NCBI RefSeq assembly: GCF_008630535.1
Contig: NZ_VWPH01000012.1
Span: 1-64,000 of the forward strand
Origin: Saccharopolyspora hirsuta
GTDB lineage: Bacteria; Actinomycetota; Actinomycetes; Mycobacteriales; Pseudonocardiaceae
DNA length: 64,000 nt
Reading direction: 5' to 3'
Shown here: piece by piece, positions 1-8,003 of the stretch
How the letters are laid out: every line of letters starts with the position of its first letter
Position numbering within the stretch: the first letter of the stretch is position 1
Translations under genes and position numbers: made by a program
Notes under the pieces: generated by a model
Databases searched by the model: none
What the model saw: the letters and a program-made list of their open reading frames with translations, nothing else
What the model was told of the DNA's origin: nothing

Positions 1-164
1 CAACTCGCACCGCCGCGGGTTCTCAGCGTTCGCCTGGCGAGGACGGCCCTGACGCCGTGTATTGGTCATACATCAGTCAGGGCACCCACAGCCAGGCGGG
101 CGCTGAGGTTCCGCCACCCGCACCGCCGCGCAGAACGAGGTTGGAAAAACCTCATTGAAATCGC
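1..164 (+). repeat. Long interspersed repeat LR, copy A (truncated by window start)
   Basis: First of four copies of an approximately 240-bp intergenic repeat; the others are at about 1970-2218, 10808-11042 (reverse) and 20362-20606. This copy lacks its 5' part because the window starts inside it. Nested inverted repeats are visible. The outer arms are 22-37 and 92-107 (CTCAGCGTTCGCCTGG with CCAGGCGGGCGCTGAG, continuous in RNA if two G-U pairs form). The inner arms are 46-53 and 76-83 (GCCCTGAC with GTCAGGGC). A small apical stem TGTAT/ATACA lies inside. A short hairpin GAGGTT-GGAAA-AACCTC lies near the 3' end, followed by TGAAATCGC, which resembles half of the palindromic repeat family. Confidence 0.85.
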
Positions 165-202
165 GGGTTCCCGGACCCGGGTCGGACGGGTCCGGGGTGC
201 CC

Positions 203-1819
203 TCAGCCGAGGTCGAGGAGTTCCTTGGCGATCTCGCGCATCTCGACCTTGCGGATCTTGCCGGTGACCGTCATCGGGAACTCGCTCACCACGTGCACGT
301 AGCGGGGGATCTTGTAGTGCGCCAGCTTGCCGGTGCAGAACTCCCGCAGCGCCTCGGCGGTCAGCTCCTCCGCACCCTCCCGAAGCCGGACCCAGGCCAT
401 CAGCTCCTCGCCGTAGCGCGCGTCCGGAACCCCGATGACCTGCGCGTCCACCACGTCGGGGTGGGTGTAGAGGAACTCCTCGATCTCGCGCGGGTAGATG
501 TTCTCGCCGCCGCGGATGACCATGTCCTTGATCCGCCCGGTGATGCTGACGTAGCCGTCGGCGTCCATCACCGCCAGGTCGCCGGTGTGCATCCAGCGGG
601 CCGCGTCGATGACCTCGGCGGTGCGGTCCGGCTGCTCCCAGTAGCCCAGCATCACCGAGTACCCGCGGGTGCACAGCTCGCCCGGGGTGCCGCGCGGCAC
701 CGTCAGCCCGGTCGCCGGGTCGACGACCTTGACCTCCAGGTGCGGACCGACCCGCCCCACGGTGGACACCCGGCGCTCCAGCGAGTCGTCCGCGCGGGTC
801 TGCGTGGACACCGGCGAGGTCTCGGTCATGCCGTAGCAGATCGACACCTCCCGCATCCCCATCCGGTCGATGACCTGCTTCATCACCTCCACCGGGCACG
901 GCGATCCGGCCATGATCCCGGTGCGCAGCGAGGACAGGTCGAAGCTGTCGAAATCCGGGTGCTCCAGCTCGGCGATGAACATGGTGGGCACCCCGTACAG
1001 CGAGGTGCACCGCTCGGCGGCCACCGCGGACAGCGCCGCGACCGGGTCGAAGCCCTCCGCCGGGATCACCATCGCCGCCCCGTGGCTGGTGCAGGCCAGG
1101 TTGCCCATCACCATGCCGAAGCAGTGGTAGAACGGCGGCACGATCGCCACCCGGTCGACCTCGGTGTAGCCGCACAGCTCACCGACGAAGAACCCGTTGT
1201 TCAGGATGTTGTGGTGCGACAGCGTCGCGCCCTTGGGGAACCCGGTGGTGCCCGAGGTGTACTGGATGTTGATCGGGTCGTCGGCGGACAGCTCGACCGC
1301 GGCCAGCCGCTGCGGGTCCGCGGTGGCCCCGGCCAGCCGCTCCCACTCCGGATCGCCCAGGAACACCACCTGCTCCAGGGCGGCGCACTTCGGCCGCACC
1401 TGCTCGACGATCTCGACGTAGTCGGAGGACTTGAACGACTTCGCCGAGACCAGCATCCGGATCCCGGCCTGGTTGAGCACGTACTCCAGCTCGTGCGCCC
1501 GGTAGGCGGGGTTGATGTTGACCAGGATCGCGCCGATCTTCGCGGTCGCGTACTGGATCAGCGTCCACTCGGCGCGGTTCGGCGACCAGATCCCGACCCG
1601 GTCGCCCTTGCCGATCCCGGCGTCGAGCAGGCCGACGGCCAGCGCGTCCACGTCGGCCACGAACTCCCGGTAGGTCCAGCGGCGCCCGGTGGCGCACTCC
1701 ACCAGGGCGTCCCGCTCCGGGAACCGGGCGGCGAGCCGATCGAGGTTCGCCCCGATCGTCTCCCCCAGCAGCGGCACGTCCGACACACCCGAGTCGTAGC
1801 TGAGCTGGACGGCATCCAC
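203..1819 (-). CDS. AMP-forming acyl-CoA synthetase (FadD-like)
   Basis: Predicted 538-residue cytoplasmic enzyme that would adenylate a fatty or other carboxylic acid with ATP and transfer it to CoA. The ANL-superfamily P-loop [12 protein letters not shown] is near residue 185. YGMTETSP, the hinge [20 protein letters not shown] and the C-terminal catalytic lysine in TVTGKIRK (about residue 520) are all present, and length is normal. I chose the GTG at 1819 over an in-frame ATG at 1861 because GGGGAGG lies 8 nt upstream of it. Substrate cannot be read from the sequence; the medium-chain FadD group is the best guess. It is divergent from phzF, with a palindrome and LR copy B between them. Confidence 0.92.
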   Translation of the reverse strand: MDAVQLSYDSGVSDVPLLGETIGANLDRLAARFPERDALVECATGRRWTYREFVADVDALAVGLLDAGIGKGDRVGIWSPNRAEWTLIQYATAKIGAILVNINPAYRAHELEYVLNQAGIRMLVSAKSFKSSDYVEIVEQVRPKCAALEQVVFLGDPEWERLAGATADPQRLAAVELSADDPINIQYTSGTTGFPKGATLSHHNILNNGFFVGELCGYTEVDRVAIVPPFYHCFGMVMGNLACTSHGAAMVIPAEGFDPVAALSAVAAERCTSLYGVPTMFIAELEHPDFDSFDLSSLRTGIMAGSPCPVEVMKQVIDRMGMREVSICYGMTETSPVSTQTRADDSLERRVSTVGRVGPHLEVKVVDPATGLTVPRGTPGELCTRGYSVMLGYWEQPDRTAEVIDAARWMHTGDLAVMDADGYVSITGRIKDMVIRGGENIYPREIEEFLYTHPDVVDAQVIGVPDARYGEELMAWVRLREGAEELTAEALREFCTGKLAHYKIPRYVHVVSEFPMTVTGKIRKVEMREIAKELLDLG

Positions 1820-1921
1820 GGTGACTACCTCCCCGACGAACACGTGAGACGGATCACCCATCTTGTCCCGTCCACCACCCCCGGGCCACCCCCGAACGCG
1901 GGTACGAACCGCGGCTCCGAC

Positions 1922-1965
1922 GCGATTTCAATGGAAATCAGACCTCCGATTTCCATTGAAATCGC
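1922..1965. repeat. Palindromic repeat P1, copy 1
   Basis: Perfect 18-bp inverted repeat: GCGATTTCAATGGAAATC at 1922-1939 and its exact complement at 1948-1965, separated by AGACCTCC. Each arm is itself nearly palindromic (GATTTC-4-GAAATC), so the unit is a palindrome of palindromes. It is one of six copies in the window and lies between the divergent fadD and phzF, directly before LR copy B. Confidence 0.92.
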
Positions 1966-1969
1966 ATCC

Positions 1970-2218
1970 TGCCCGTGGACCGCAGCCGCGAAGGGCGAAC
2001 TGCACCGATCGGCGAGGGCCGCATGCGCCGCCAGGCGCATAACCCACCCTCGCAACTCGCACCGCCGCGGGTTCTCAGCGTTCGCCTGGCGAGGACGGCC
2101 CTGACGCCGTGTATCGGTCATACATAAGTCAGGGACCCCGGAGTCCAGGCGGGCGCTGAGGTTCCGCCACCCGCACCGCCACCCAGAACGAGGTTGGAAA
2201 AACCTCAGTGAAATCGCA
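1970..2218 (+). repeat. Long interspersed repeat LR, copy B
   Basis: Complete copy of the approximately 240-bp repeat, beginning at TGCCCGTGGACCGC and ending at CCTCAGTGAAATCGC. Outer stem arms are 2074-2089 and 2145-2160; inner stem arms are 2098-2105 and 2128-2135 (GCCCTGAC with GTCAGGGA, 7 of 8 pairs). It fills almost the whole fadD-phzF divergent gap together with the P1 palindrome, so any promoters for both genes must lie in or beside repeated DNA. No supported protein is encoded. Confidence 0.9.
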
Positions 2219-2259
2219 TCCGCGGGCGGCAGGTCCCCGGGTCCTCGTAGGGTTCGGGG

Positions 2260-3048
2260 GTGCGTGCTTTCGTCGTGGACGCCTTCACCGACACCGCCTT
2301 CGCCGGGAACCCCGCCGGGGTCGTGCTGCTGGACTCCCCCGCCGATCCCGCGTGGATGCAGTCGGTGGCCGCCGAGCTGCGGCACTCCGAGACCGCGTTC
2401 GTCGTGGTCGGCGGCCCGCCGGACGAGCCGAAGCCGCTGCGCTGGTTCACCCCGACCACCGAGGTCCCGCTGTGCGGGCACGCGACCCTGGCGACCGCGC
2501 ACGTGCTCGGCGGCGACCAGCGGTTCGACACCCGCAGCGGCGTGCTGACCTGCACCGCGCTGCCCGACGGCTGGATCGGGATGGACTTCCCCGCCGACCG
2601 GGCCGAGCCGGTGGAGCCGCCCGAGGCGATCGCCGCCGGACTCCCCGGCATCACCGTCGAGGCGACCGCTCAGGCCGCCACGAAGGTGCTCGTGCTGGCC
2701 GCCTCGGCTGCCGAGGTCCGCGCGGTGCGGCCGGACTTCACGGCGCTGGCCACCGTCCCGTCCCGCGGCGTGATCGTCACGGCTCCCGGCGACAGGCCGG
2801 GCGTCGACTTCGTCAGCCGGGTGTTCTCCCCGCAGGTCGGCATCCAGGAGGACCCGGTGACCGGCTCCGCGCACTGCACGCTGGCGACGTGGTGGGCGGA
2901 GCGGCTCCACCGCGATCCGCGGAACTCCGACTTCGTCGGCGAGCAGGCCTCCGCCCGCGGCGGCACCGTCCGCATGGCCCTGCGCGGCGACCGCGTCGGC
3001 CTCCGCGGCCGAGCCGTCACCGTCCTCAGCGGCGACCTCCTGGTCTGA
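2260..3048 (+). CDS. PhzF-family isomerase-like protein
   Basis: 262 residues, the usual PhzF length. The family adopts a two-lobed diaminopimelate-epimerase-like fold; PhzF itself isomerises dihydro-3-hydroxyanthranilate in phenazine synthesis. Visible motifs are GNPAGVV (residues 17-23), SETAF with the catalytic Glu at 44, PLCGHATLATAHVL, and SPQVGIQEDPVTGSAHCTLA in the second lobe. No other phenazine genes are present, so this is more likely a stand-alone isomerase of unknown substrate. The start is GTG at 2260 with only a weak G-rich ribosome site. The hairpin at 3050-3097 begins just after the stop. Confidence 0.9.
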   Translation: MRAFVVDAFTDTAFAGNPAGVVLLDSPADPAWMQSVAAELRHSETAFVVVGGPPDEPKPLRWFTPTTEVPLCGHATLATAHVLGGDQRFDTRSGVLTCTALPDGWIGMDFPADRAEPVEPPEAIAAGLPGITVEATAQAATKVLVLAASAAEVRAVRPDFTALATVPSRGVIVTAPGDRPGVDFVSRVFSPQVGIQEDPVTGSAHCTLATWWAERLHRDPRNSDFVGEQASARGGTVRMALRGDRVGLRGRAVTVLSGDLLV

Positions 3049-3049
3049 T

Positions 3050-3097
3050 GGTCGTGAGTGGCAAAACCGGCTGGAGCCGGTCTTGCCACTCACGACC
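3050..3097. terminator. GTGAGTG-family hairpin after phzF
   Basis: Inverted repeat of about 22 bp with one mismatch, GGTCGTGAGTGGCAAAACC pairing with GGTCTTGCCACTCACGACC, starting 2 nt after the phzF stop. It shares its base sequence (GTCGTGAGTG) and even CCGGCTGGAG in the loop with the hairpin at 37360-37405. No U-run follows, so transcription termination is inferred from position and stem strength. Confidence 0.7.
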
Positions 3098-3157
3098 ACC
3101 CGCGCCCTCCGGGGTTCCCCTGATTCGCTCCGCGCCGGGAACTGGCACGGTGGGGGC

Positions 3158-3559
3158 ATGCGCTTGTTGCTGAACGTCATCTGGCTGGTGTTCGGGGGCC
3201 TGCTGATGGCCCTGGGGTACGCCTTCGCCGGGATCCTGCTGGCCATCACGATCATCGGCATCCCGTTCGCGATCGCCTCGTTCCGGATGGCGAACTTCGC
3301 GCTGTGGCCCTTCGGCCGACGGCTGGTGGACGAGCCGTCCTCGGGCGCGATGGCGGGCATCGGCAACATCCTGTGGCTGGTGCTCGCCGGGTGGTGGCTG
3401 GCGCTCGGCCACATCCTCACGGGCATCGCGCAGTGCATCACGATCATCGGCATCCCGCTGGGCATCGCCAACTTCAAGCTGGTCCCGGTCTCGCTGATGC
3501 CGCTCGGCAAGCGGATCGTGGACGCTGACGACCCGTACGCGTTCATGCGCAGCAGGTGA
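3158..3559 (+). CDS. YccF-domain inner membrane protein
   Basis: 133 residues, almost entirely hydrophobic. It has two internal repeats of the YccF pattern; ITIIGIPFAIASF and ITIIGIPLGIANF are the matching segments. Three to four membrane spans are likely. Function of the family is unknown. ATG at 3158 was chosen because it directly precedes the conserved MRLLLNVIW opening and has GGTGGGGG upstream; a longer in-frame reading would start in the hairpin. A YccF gene beside moaA/moaD/rpf recalls Rv0870c in M. tuberculosis, supporting conserved synteny. Confidence 0.88.
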   Translation: MRLLLNVIWLVFGGLLMALGYAFAGILLAITIIGIPFAIASFRMANFALWPFGRRLVDEPSSGAMAGIGNILWLVLAGWWLALGHILTGIAQCITIIGIPLGIANFKLVPVSLMPLGKRIVDADDPYAFMRSR

Positions 3560-3638
3560 CTTTCGGCACATCGGCGTACGAGGAGCTGCTCCAGGTGCCT
3601 CTCTCCAACGTCAGCCCAACGCCGATTTGGGGGTGCCC

Positions 3639-3908
3639 GTGATCACCGAACTTGAGCTGGAGCGAATCGCAGCAGCCATCGAGCGAGCCTTCCGGCACCC
3701 CGGGACGGCGGACTGGCCCGCCGTCGAGCGCCTGCGCCTGCACGCCGACCTGCTCGACCGGCTGGCCGCCGCCCAGCGCCACTGGTCCGGTTCGCTGAGC
3801 CGCCGCGCCGAGCTGGTGCGCGACGCGGCCGAGCGGATGGCCGACGAGCTCAACCGCGTCACCAGCGCGATCGCCGTCGACCTCCCGCACCAGACCGCCA
3901 CCCGGTGA
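3639..3908 (+). CDS. Small helical hypothetical protein
   Basis: About 89 residues, rich in Ala, Arg and Glu, predicted to be mostly helical with no membrane span or signal. I do not recognise the family. It opens VITELELERIAAAIERAF. GTG at 3639 is preferred, with GGGGG about 5 nt upstream, but GTG at 3633 and TTG at 3627 are also in frame. Codon bias (third-position G/C) is typical of the neighbours, which supports real coding. Its stop codon lies inside the 5' arm of the hairpin at 3904-3934. Confidence 0.6.
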   Translation: MITELELERIAAAIERAFRHPGTADWPAVERLRLHADLLDRLAAAQRHWSGSLSRRAELVRDAAERMADELNRVTSAIAVDLPHQTATR

Positions 3909-3934
3909 GTGCGCAGGCGGGCTGCGCACTCACC
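3904..3934. terminator. GTGAGTG-family hairpin between convergent genes
   Basis: Perfect 13-bp inverted repeat GGTGAGTGCGCAG / CTGCGCACTCACC with a 5-nt loop, between the convergent small ORF and the HAD gene. It contains the stop codon of the small ORF. Probably a bidirectional terminator or mRNA 3' end; no U-run is present. Confidence 0.7.
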
Positions 3935-3941
3935 GCGGTGG

Positions 3942-4736
3942 TCACGAGCTGAACGGGTCCAGGACGTTGTCGACCAGCTCGGCGACGGAGTTGACCACCT
4001 TCGTCGGGCGGTACGGGAACAGCTCGGCGGTGCTCTCGTCGGAGATCCCGGATAGCACCAGGATCGTCTTGAGCCCCGACTCCAGGCCCGACCGCACGTC
4101 GGTGTCCATCCGGTCGCCGATCATCAGCGTGTTCTCCGAGTGCACCCGCAGGTGCCGCAGCGCGGAGCGCATCATCAGCGGGTTCGGCTTGCCCACGTAG
4201 TACGGCGCGCGCCCGGTGACCCGCTCGATCAGCGCGGCGACCGCGCCGGTGGCCGGAAGCGTGCCCTCGCGGCTCGGGCCCTTCTCGTCCGGGTTCGTGG
4301 CGATGAACCGCGCCCCGCCCTCGACCAGCCGGATCGCCTTGGTGATCGCCTCGAAGCTGTAGGTGCGGGTCTCGCCGAGGATGACGTAGTCCGGGTCGCG
4401 GTCGGTGAGCACGTAGCCGATGTTGTGCAGCGCCGTGGTCAGCCCGGACTCGCCGACCACGTAGGCCGAGCCGCCCGGGCGCTGGTTCTCCAGGAACTGC
4501 GCGGTGGCCAGCGCCGAGGTCCAGATCGCCTCCTCCGGGACGTCCAGCCCGGTGCGCAGCAGCCGGGCCCGCAGGTCGCGCGGGGTGTAGATCGAGTTGT
4601 TGGTGAAGACCATGAACGGGACGTCGTTCTCCCGCAGCGCCGCCAGCAGGGCGTCCGCGCCGGGCACCATGTGCTCCTCGTGCACGAGCACGCCGTCCAT
4701 GTCCATCAGGTAGGTCCAGGGGGATGGCTCAGTCAC
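3942..4736 (-). CDS. HAD-IIA family phosphatase (NagD-like)
   Basis: 264-residue soluble hydrolase. Motif I is MDMDGV with the nucleophile Asp12 and Asp14, motif II FTNNS near residue 50, the lysine in GKPNPLMM near residue 180, and motif IV GDRMDTDVRSG near residue 205. This order with a C2a cap between motifs II and III is the NagD/AraL pattern, cleaving small phosphate esters. Its start overlaps the modC stop by 4 nt (4733-4736), so it is probably translationally coupled to the molybdate operon. That placement is unexpected because no molybdenum role is known for the family. Confidence 0.9.
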   Translation of the reverse strand: MTEPSPWTYLMDMDGVLVHEEHMVPGADALLAALRENDVPFMVFTNNSIYTPRDLRARLLRTGLDVPEEAIWTSALATAQFLENQRPGGSAYVVGESGLTTALHNIGYVLTDRDPDYVILGETRTYSFEAITKAIRLVEGGARFIATNPDEKGPSREGTLPATGAVAALIERVTGRAPYYVGKPNPLMMRSALRHLRVHSENTLMIGDRMDTDVRSGLESGLKTILVLSGISDESTAELFPYRPTKVVNSVAELVDNVLDPFSS

Positions 4737-5821
4737 GCCCCAGATGATCCTCCGGATAGCGGGTGGATTGCTACCTCAGCGGCCTTGACCGCGAACCACA
4801 CCTCGTCGTCGGTGGTCAGCCGCAGGTCGGCGACGGCCGCCGGGGTGATGTCCGCGGCCAGCGAGCAGTCCCGCACCACGCCGCGCACCCGCACGACGTC
4901 GCCGCGCGGCTCCAGCCCGGCCAGCCGCACCGGGAGCGCGTTGCGCGGGCTGCCGCCCGGCGGCTCGCGGTGCACCGCCACCGCGGCGGGCGCGAACACC
5001 GCCGCGGCCGGTTCCCCCTGGTCCACGTCCTCCGCGACCCGGCCGCTGAGCACGGTATCGCCGAACTCGACCCCGCCGTCCCGCGCCACCCCGGGCACCA
5101 GGTTGAGCCCGGCGACCCGCGCGGTGAACGGTTCCTTCGGCCGGGACAGCACTTCGCGGGTCGGCCCCTGCTCGACGATGCAGCCGTCGAGCAGCACCAC
5201 CAGCCGGTCGGCGAGCACGACCGCGTCCAGCACGTCGTGGGTGACCAGCACGGTCGGCTTGTCCTGACGCCTGAGGACCTGGTGCAGCAGGCCGCGCATC
5301 GCCGGGGCGGCGTCCACGTCGAGCGCGGCCAGCGGCTCGTCGAGCAGCAGCAGCTTCGGGTCGGCCGCCAGGGCGCGGGCCAGCGCGACGCGCTGCGCCT
5401 GGCCGCCGGAGAGCTGCCCGGGGCGCCGGCCGGCGAGCTCGGCGACGTCCACTTCGGACAGCCAGTGCGCGGCGATCTCCCGCGCCTCAGCCTTGCCGAC
5501 CCCGGCCGCGCGCGGACCGAAGGCCACGTTCTCCAGCGCCGTGAGGTTCGGGAACAGCAGCGGGTTCTGGGCGAGCAGCCCGACACCCCGGCGGTGCGTC
5601 GGCACCGCGATCCCGCGCTCGGTGTCCAGCCACGGCACGCCGTCCAGCTCGACCCGCCCCCGGTCCGGCACCAGCTGCCCGGCCAGCACCGACAGCAGGG
5701 TCGACTTGCCCGCCCCGTTCGGCCCGAGCACCGCCAGCACCTCGCCGGGCGCGACCGCCAGCTCGGCGCGCAGCGCGAACTCCGCCCGGCGGAGCTCGAC
5801 GTCGGTCCGCAACCCGCTCAC
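4733..5821 (-). CDS. modC: Molybdate ABC transporter ATP-binding protein ModC
   Basis: 362 residues. Walker A GPNGAGKS is at 33-40, signature LSGGQAQRVALARAL near 138, Walker B LLLLDEPLAALD follows, and the switch His is in VLVTHD. The C-terminal ~80 residues form a TOBE/Mop-like domain, the hallmark that separates ModC from other importer ATPases. It energises molybdate (or tungstate) uptake through ModB. It overlaps modB by 4 nt (5818-5821) and the HAD gene by 4 nt, so the operon is tightly coupled. Confidence 0.93.
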   Translation of the reverse strand: MSGLRTDVELRRAEFALRAELAVAPGEVLAVLGPNGAGKSTLLSVLAGQLVPDRGRVELDGVPWLDTERGIAVPTHRRGVGLLAQNPLLFPNLTALENVAFGPRAAGVGKAEAREIAAHWLSEVDVAELAGRRPGQLSGGQAQRVALARALAADPKLLLLDEPLAALDVDAAPAMRGLLHQVLRRQDKPTVLVTHDVLDAVVLADRLVVLLDGCIVEQGPTREVLSRPKEPFTARVAGLNLVPGVARDGGVEFGDTVLSGRVAEDVDQGEPAAAVFAPAAVAVHREPPGGSPRNALPVRLAGLEPRGDVVRVRGVVRDCSLAADITPAAVADLRLTTDDEVWFAVKAAEVAIHPLSGGSSGA

Positions 5822-6582
5822 AGCCGTCCCTCCACCGCCTTGGGCCGGGCCACCACGATCACCACGAGGGCCACCACCACCAGCAGCAACGACATCGCCA
5901 CCGCAGCGTCCACATCGGACTGCGCGGTGGTGTAGATGGCCAGCGGCAGGGTCCGGGTGGTGCCCTGCAAGCTACCGGCGAAGGTGATCGTCGCGCCGAA
6001 CTCGCCCAACGCGCGCGCGAAGGTCAGCACGAGGCTCGACCCGAGCGCGGGCAGCAGCAGCGGCACGGTCACCCGCCGGAAGGTCAACCACGGCCCGGCG
6101 CCCAGCGTCGCGGCGACCTGCTCGTACTTCCCGCCCGCCGTGCGCAGCGCGCCCTCCAGCCCGACGACCAGGAACGGCATCGCGACGAACGTCTGGGCCA
6201 GCACCACGGCCGTCGTGGTGTACGGCAGGCGGATGCCCACGACGTCGAGCAGCTGCCCGAGAGGTCCGGTGCGGCCGAGCAGGTAGAGCAGGGCCAGCCC
6301 GCCGACCACCGGCGGCAGGACCAGCGGCAGCAGCACGAAGGCGCGCAGCACGCGCAGTCCGCGCATCCGGGATCTCGCCAGCACCAGCGCGAGCGGGCCG
6401 CCGAGCAGCAGCGACAGGCCGGTGGAGATGAGGCCGGTGACCACCGACAGCCGGAGCGCGTCGAGCGCGGCCGGGCTGAGCAGGAGTCCCGGCAGCTCGG
6501 CCGGGTCCACCCTGGTCAGCAGCCCGAGGACGGGCAGCACGACGAGCGCCAGCGCCAGCACCGCGGGCACCCACAGCACCAC
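5818..6582 (-). CDS. modB: Molybdate ABC transporter permease ModB
   Basis: About 254 residues with five to six hydrophobic segments. It carries the permease EAA-type loop (GGKYEQVAATLGAGPWLTF) and the conserved RALGEFGATITFAGS, which is diagnostic for ModB/CysT-type permeases. The reading frame is open far upstream, but that part has no permease similarity. GTG at 6582 is the first plausible start; TTG at 6609 lies inside the P1 palindrome and cannot be excluded. No good ribosome site precedes either. The whole modA-modB gap is repeat DNA, so the repeat may have displaced the original leader. Confidence 0.88.
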   Translation of the reverse strand: MVLWVPAVLALALVVLPVLGLLTRVDPAELPGLLLSPAALDALRLSVVTGLISTGLSLLLGGPLALVLARSRMRGLRVLRAFVLLPLVLPPVVGGLALLYLLGRTGPLGQLLDVVGIRLPYTTTAVVLAQTFVAMPFLVVGLEGALRTAGGKYEQVAATLGAGPWLTFRRVTVPLLLPALGSSLVLTFARALGEFGATITFAGSLQGTTRTLPLAIYTTAQSDVDAAVAMSLLLVVVALVVIVVARPKAVEGRL

Positions 6583-6600
6583 CGGGACCTGGGTCGAGTG

Positions 6601-6669
6601 CGATTTCAATGGAAATCGGCGACGTGATTTCCATTGAAATCGAGTCTTCGAATTCAATGGAAGTTGCGG
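6601..6669. repeat. Palindromic repeat P1, copy 2, plus half copy, inside the mod operon
   Basis: 17-bp perfect inverted repeat: CGATTTCAATGGAAATC at 6601-6617 with its complement at 6626-6642, loop GGCGACGT. It is followed by a decayed half copy, CGAATTCAATGGAAGTTGCGG split across 6649-6669. Together they occupy nearly all of the gap between the modA stop (6675) and the modB start. A strong stem here could uncouple translation or stabilise upstream modA mRNA, giving more binding protein than permease; that is inference. Confidence 0.9.
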
Positions 6670-6674
6670 CGGAG

Positions 6675-7421
6675 TCACGGGGTTCCGAAGCCGTGCGCGG
6701 CGAGGATCTCGCGGCCGACGGGACCGCGCGCGAACTCGACGAACTGGGCCGCCAGCTCCGGCTCGGGGGCGCCGTTGACGGTCGCGATCGGATAGCTGTT
6801 GACCGCCTGCTGCGCCTCCGGGAAGTCGACCACCTGGACCCGATCCCCGGCAGCCTTCGCGTCGGTGACGTACACCAGCCCGGCGTCGGCCTCGCCCGCG
6901 ACGACCTTCTGCAGCACCGACTTGACGTCGTTCTCCTCGCTGACCGGCTCGACCTGCACCCCGGCCGCCTGCGTCACCTTCTTCGTCGCCGAACCGCACG
7001 GCACCTGCGGCGCGCACACCACGACGGCGCGGTCGCCGGACAGGTCGGCCAGCGAGGTGATCTTCGCCGGGTTGCCGGGCGGGACCACGATCGTCAGCTG
7101 GTTGGTGGCGAAGGTCTGCGGCCCGCCGACGAGGTCGCGCACCTTGTCCATGTTCTTCTCGTCCGCCGAGGCGAAGACGTCCGCCGGTCGCCCCTGCTCG
7201 ATCTGCTCGGCCAGCGTCGACGAGCCCTGGTAGTCGAACTGCACCCGCACGTCCGGGTGCTCGGCGGTGAACCGGGCGCCCAGCTCGTCGAAGGACTCGG
7301 TCAGCGACGCCGCGGCCAGCACGGTCAGCGTGCGCTGCTGCTCGGACCCGGCCTGCCCGCACCCGGCGAGCAGCACCAGCGCCAGCACCGCCCCGGCGAT
7401 CATCTTGAGCTTCGACATCAT
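6675..7421 (-). CDS. modA: Molybdate-binding lipoprotein ModA
   Basis: 248 residues. An N-terminal hydrophobic segment ends in lipobox LLAGC with the lipidated Cys at 21, so it is exported and tethered to the outer face of the membrane. The mature protein has the ModA pattern LTVLAAASLTESFDELG, then QGSSTLAEQIEQGRPADVF with the Ser residues that bind the oxyanion. It delivers molybdate to ModBC. ATGATG at 7421 overlaps the regulator's TGA by 4 nt, and GGGAGAGG lies upstream. Confidence 0.93.
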   Translation of the reverse strand: MMSKLKMIAGAVLALVLLAGCGQAGSEQQRTLTVLAAASLTESFDELGARFTAEHPDVRVQFDYQGSSTLAEQIEQGRPADVFASADEKNMDKVRDLVGGPQTFATNQLTIVVPPGNPAKITSLADLSGDRAVVVCAPQVPCGSATKKVTQAAGVQVEPVSEENDVKSVLQKVVAGEADAGLVYVTDAKAAGDRVQVVDFPEAQQAVNSYPIATVNGAPEPELAAQFVEFARGPVGREILAAHGFGTP

Positions 7422-7819
7422 GCCTCTCCCGGCGTCTCCACCACGACGTTGGTCGACTTGACCACCGCCACCGCCAACACCCCCGGCCGCAGCCCGAGCT
7501 CGCGGACCGCCTCGGTGCTCATCAGCGACACCACCCGGTGCGGCCCGCACTGCATCTCCACCTGGGACATCACCCGGTCCGAGACCACCTCGGTGACCAG
7601 CCCGACCAGCCGGTTGCGGGCCGAGCGGCCGACGCCGGACGGGTCGGGCGTGGAGCGCGCCTGGTCGCGGGCGAACTCGGCGAGCTCGGCGCCGTCCACG
7701 ACGAGCCGCCCGGAGGCGTCCCGCTGCGCGCGCAGCTGCCCGCCGTCGACCCACCGGCGCACCGTGTCGTCGCTGACGCCGAGCAGCCCGGCGGCCTCGG
7801 CGATCCGATATTGCGGCAC
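7418..7819 (-). CDS. HTH plus Mop-domain molybdate-responsive regulator
   Basis: 133 residues in two parts. Residues 1-55 form an excisionase/MerR-like helix-turn-helix (YRIAEAAGLLGVSDDTVRRW). Residues 65-130 form a single molbindin (Mop/TOBE) domain with SARNRLVGLVTEV and KSTNVVVE, which binds molybdate. It is the first gene of the mod operon and probably controls it, like ModE but with a different architecture. TGCGGCACG occurs twice, at 7812-7820 over the start codon and at 7843-7851 upstream, and could be part of an autoregulatory site. The start is ATG at 7819. Confidence 0.88.
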   Translation of the reverse strand: MPQYRIAEAAGLLGVSDDTVRRWVDGGQLRAQRDASGRLVVDGAELAEFARDQARSTPDPSGVGRSARNRLVGLVTEVVSDRVMSQVEMQCGPHRVVSLMSTEAVRELGLRPGVLAVAVVKSTNVVVETPGEA

Positions 7820-8003
7820 GCCGAGGACGATACTTCCGCAACTGCGGCACGATCCAGGGTGGACCGACCGCGAATCCGGATCGTTAACCGGCTTCGTGCG
7901 TTCCTCCTACCCGGAATCCCGCAGCGCAGGAGGCCATCGGCTGTTCCGCACAAATGCCTTCCCGCGATCGAAATTCGTCGGTCCGGCGGGTTAGGGTCGT
8001 GGG

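Noticed and set aside
2260..3048. Phenazine biosynthetic cluster
   Set aside because: Only a PhzF-family gene is present; no other phz genes are nearby.
6675..7850. Single large protein joining the HTH-Mop regulator region and ModA
   Set aside because: The upstream part of that frame is a shadow; ModA has its own lipoprotein signal and ATG with ribosome site, and the regulator is in another frame with clear homology.
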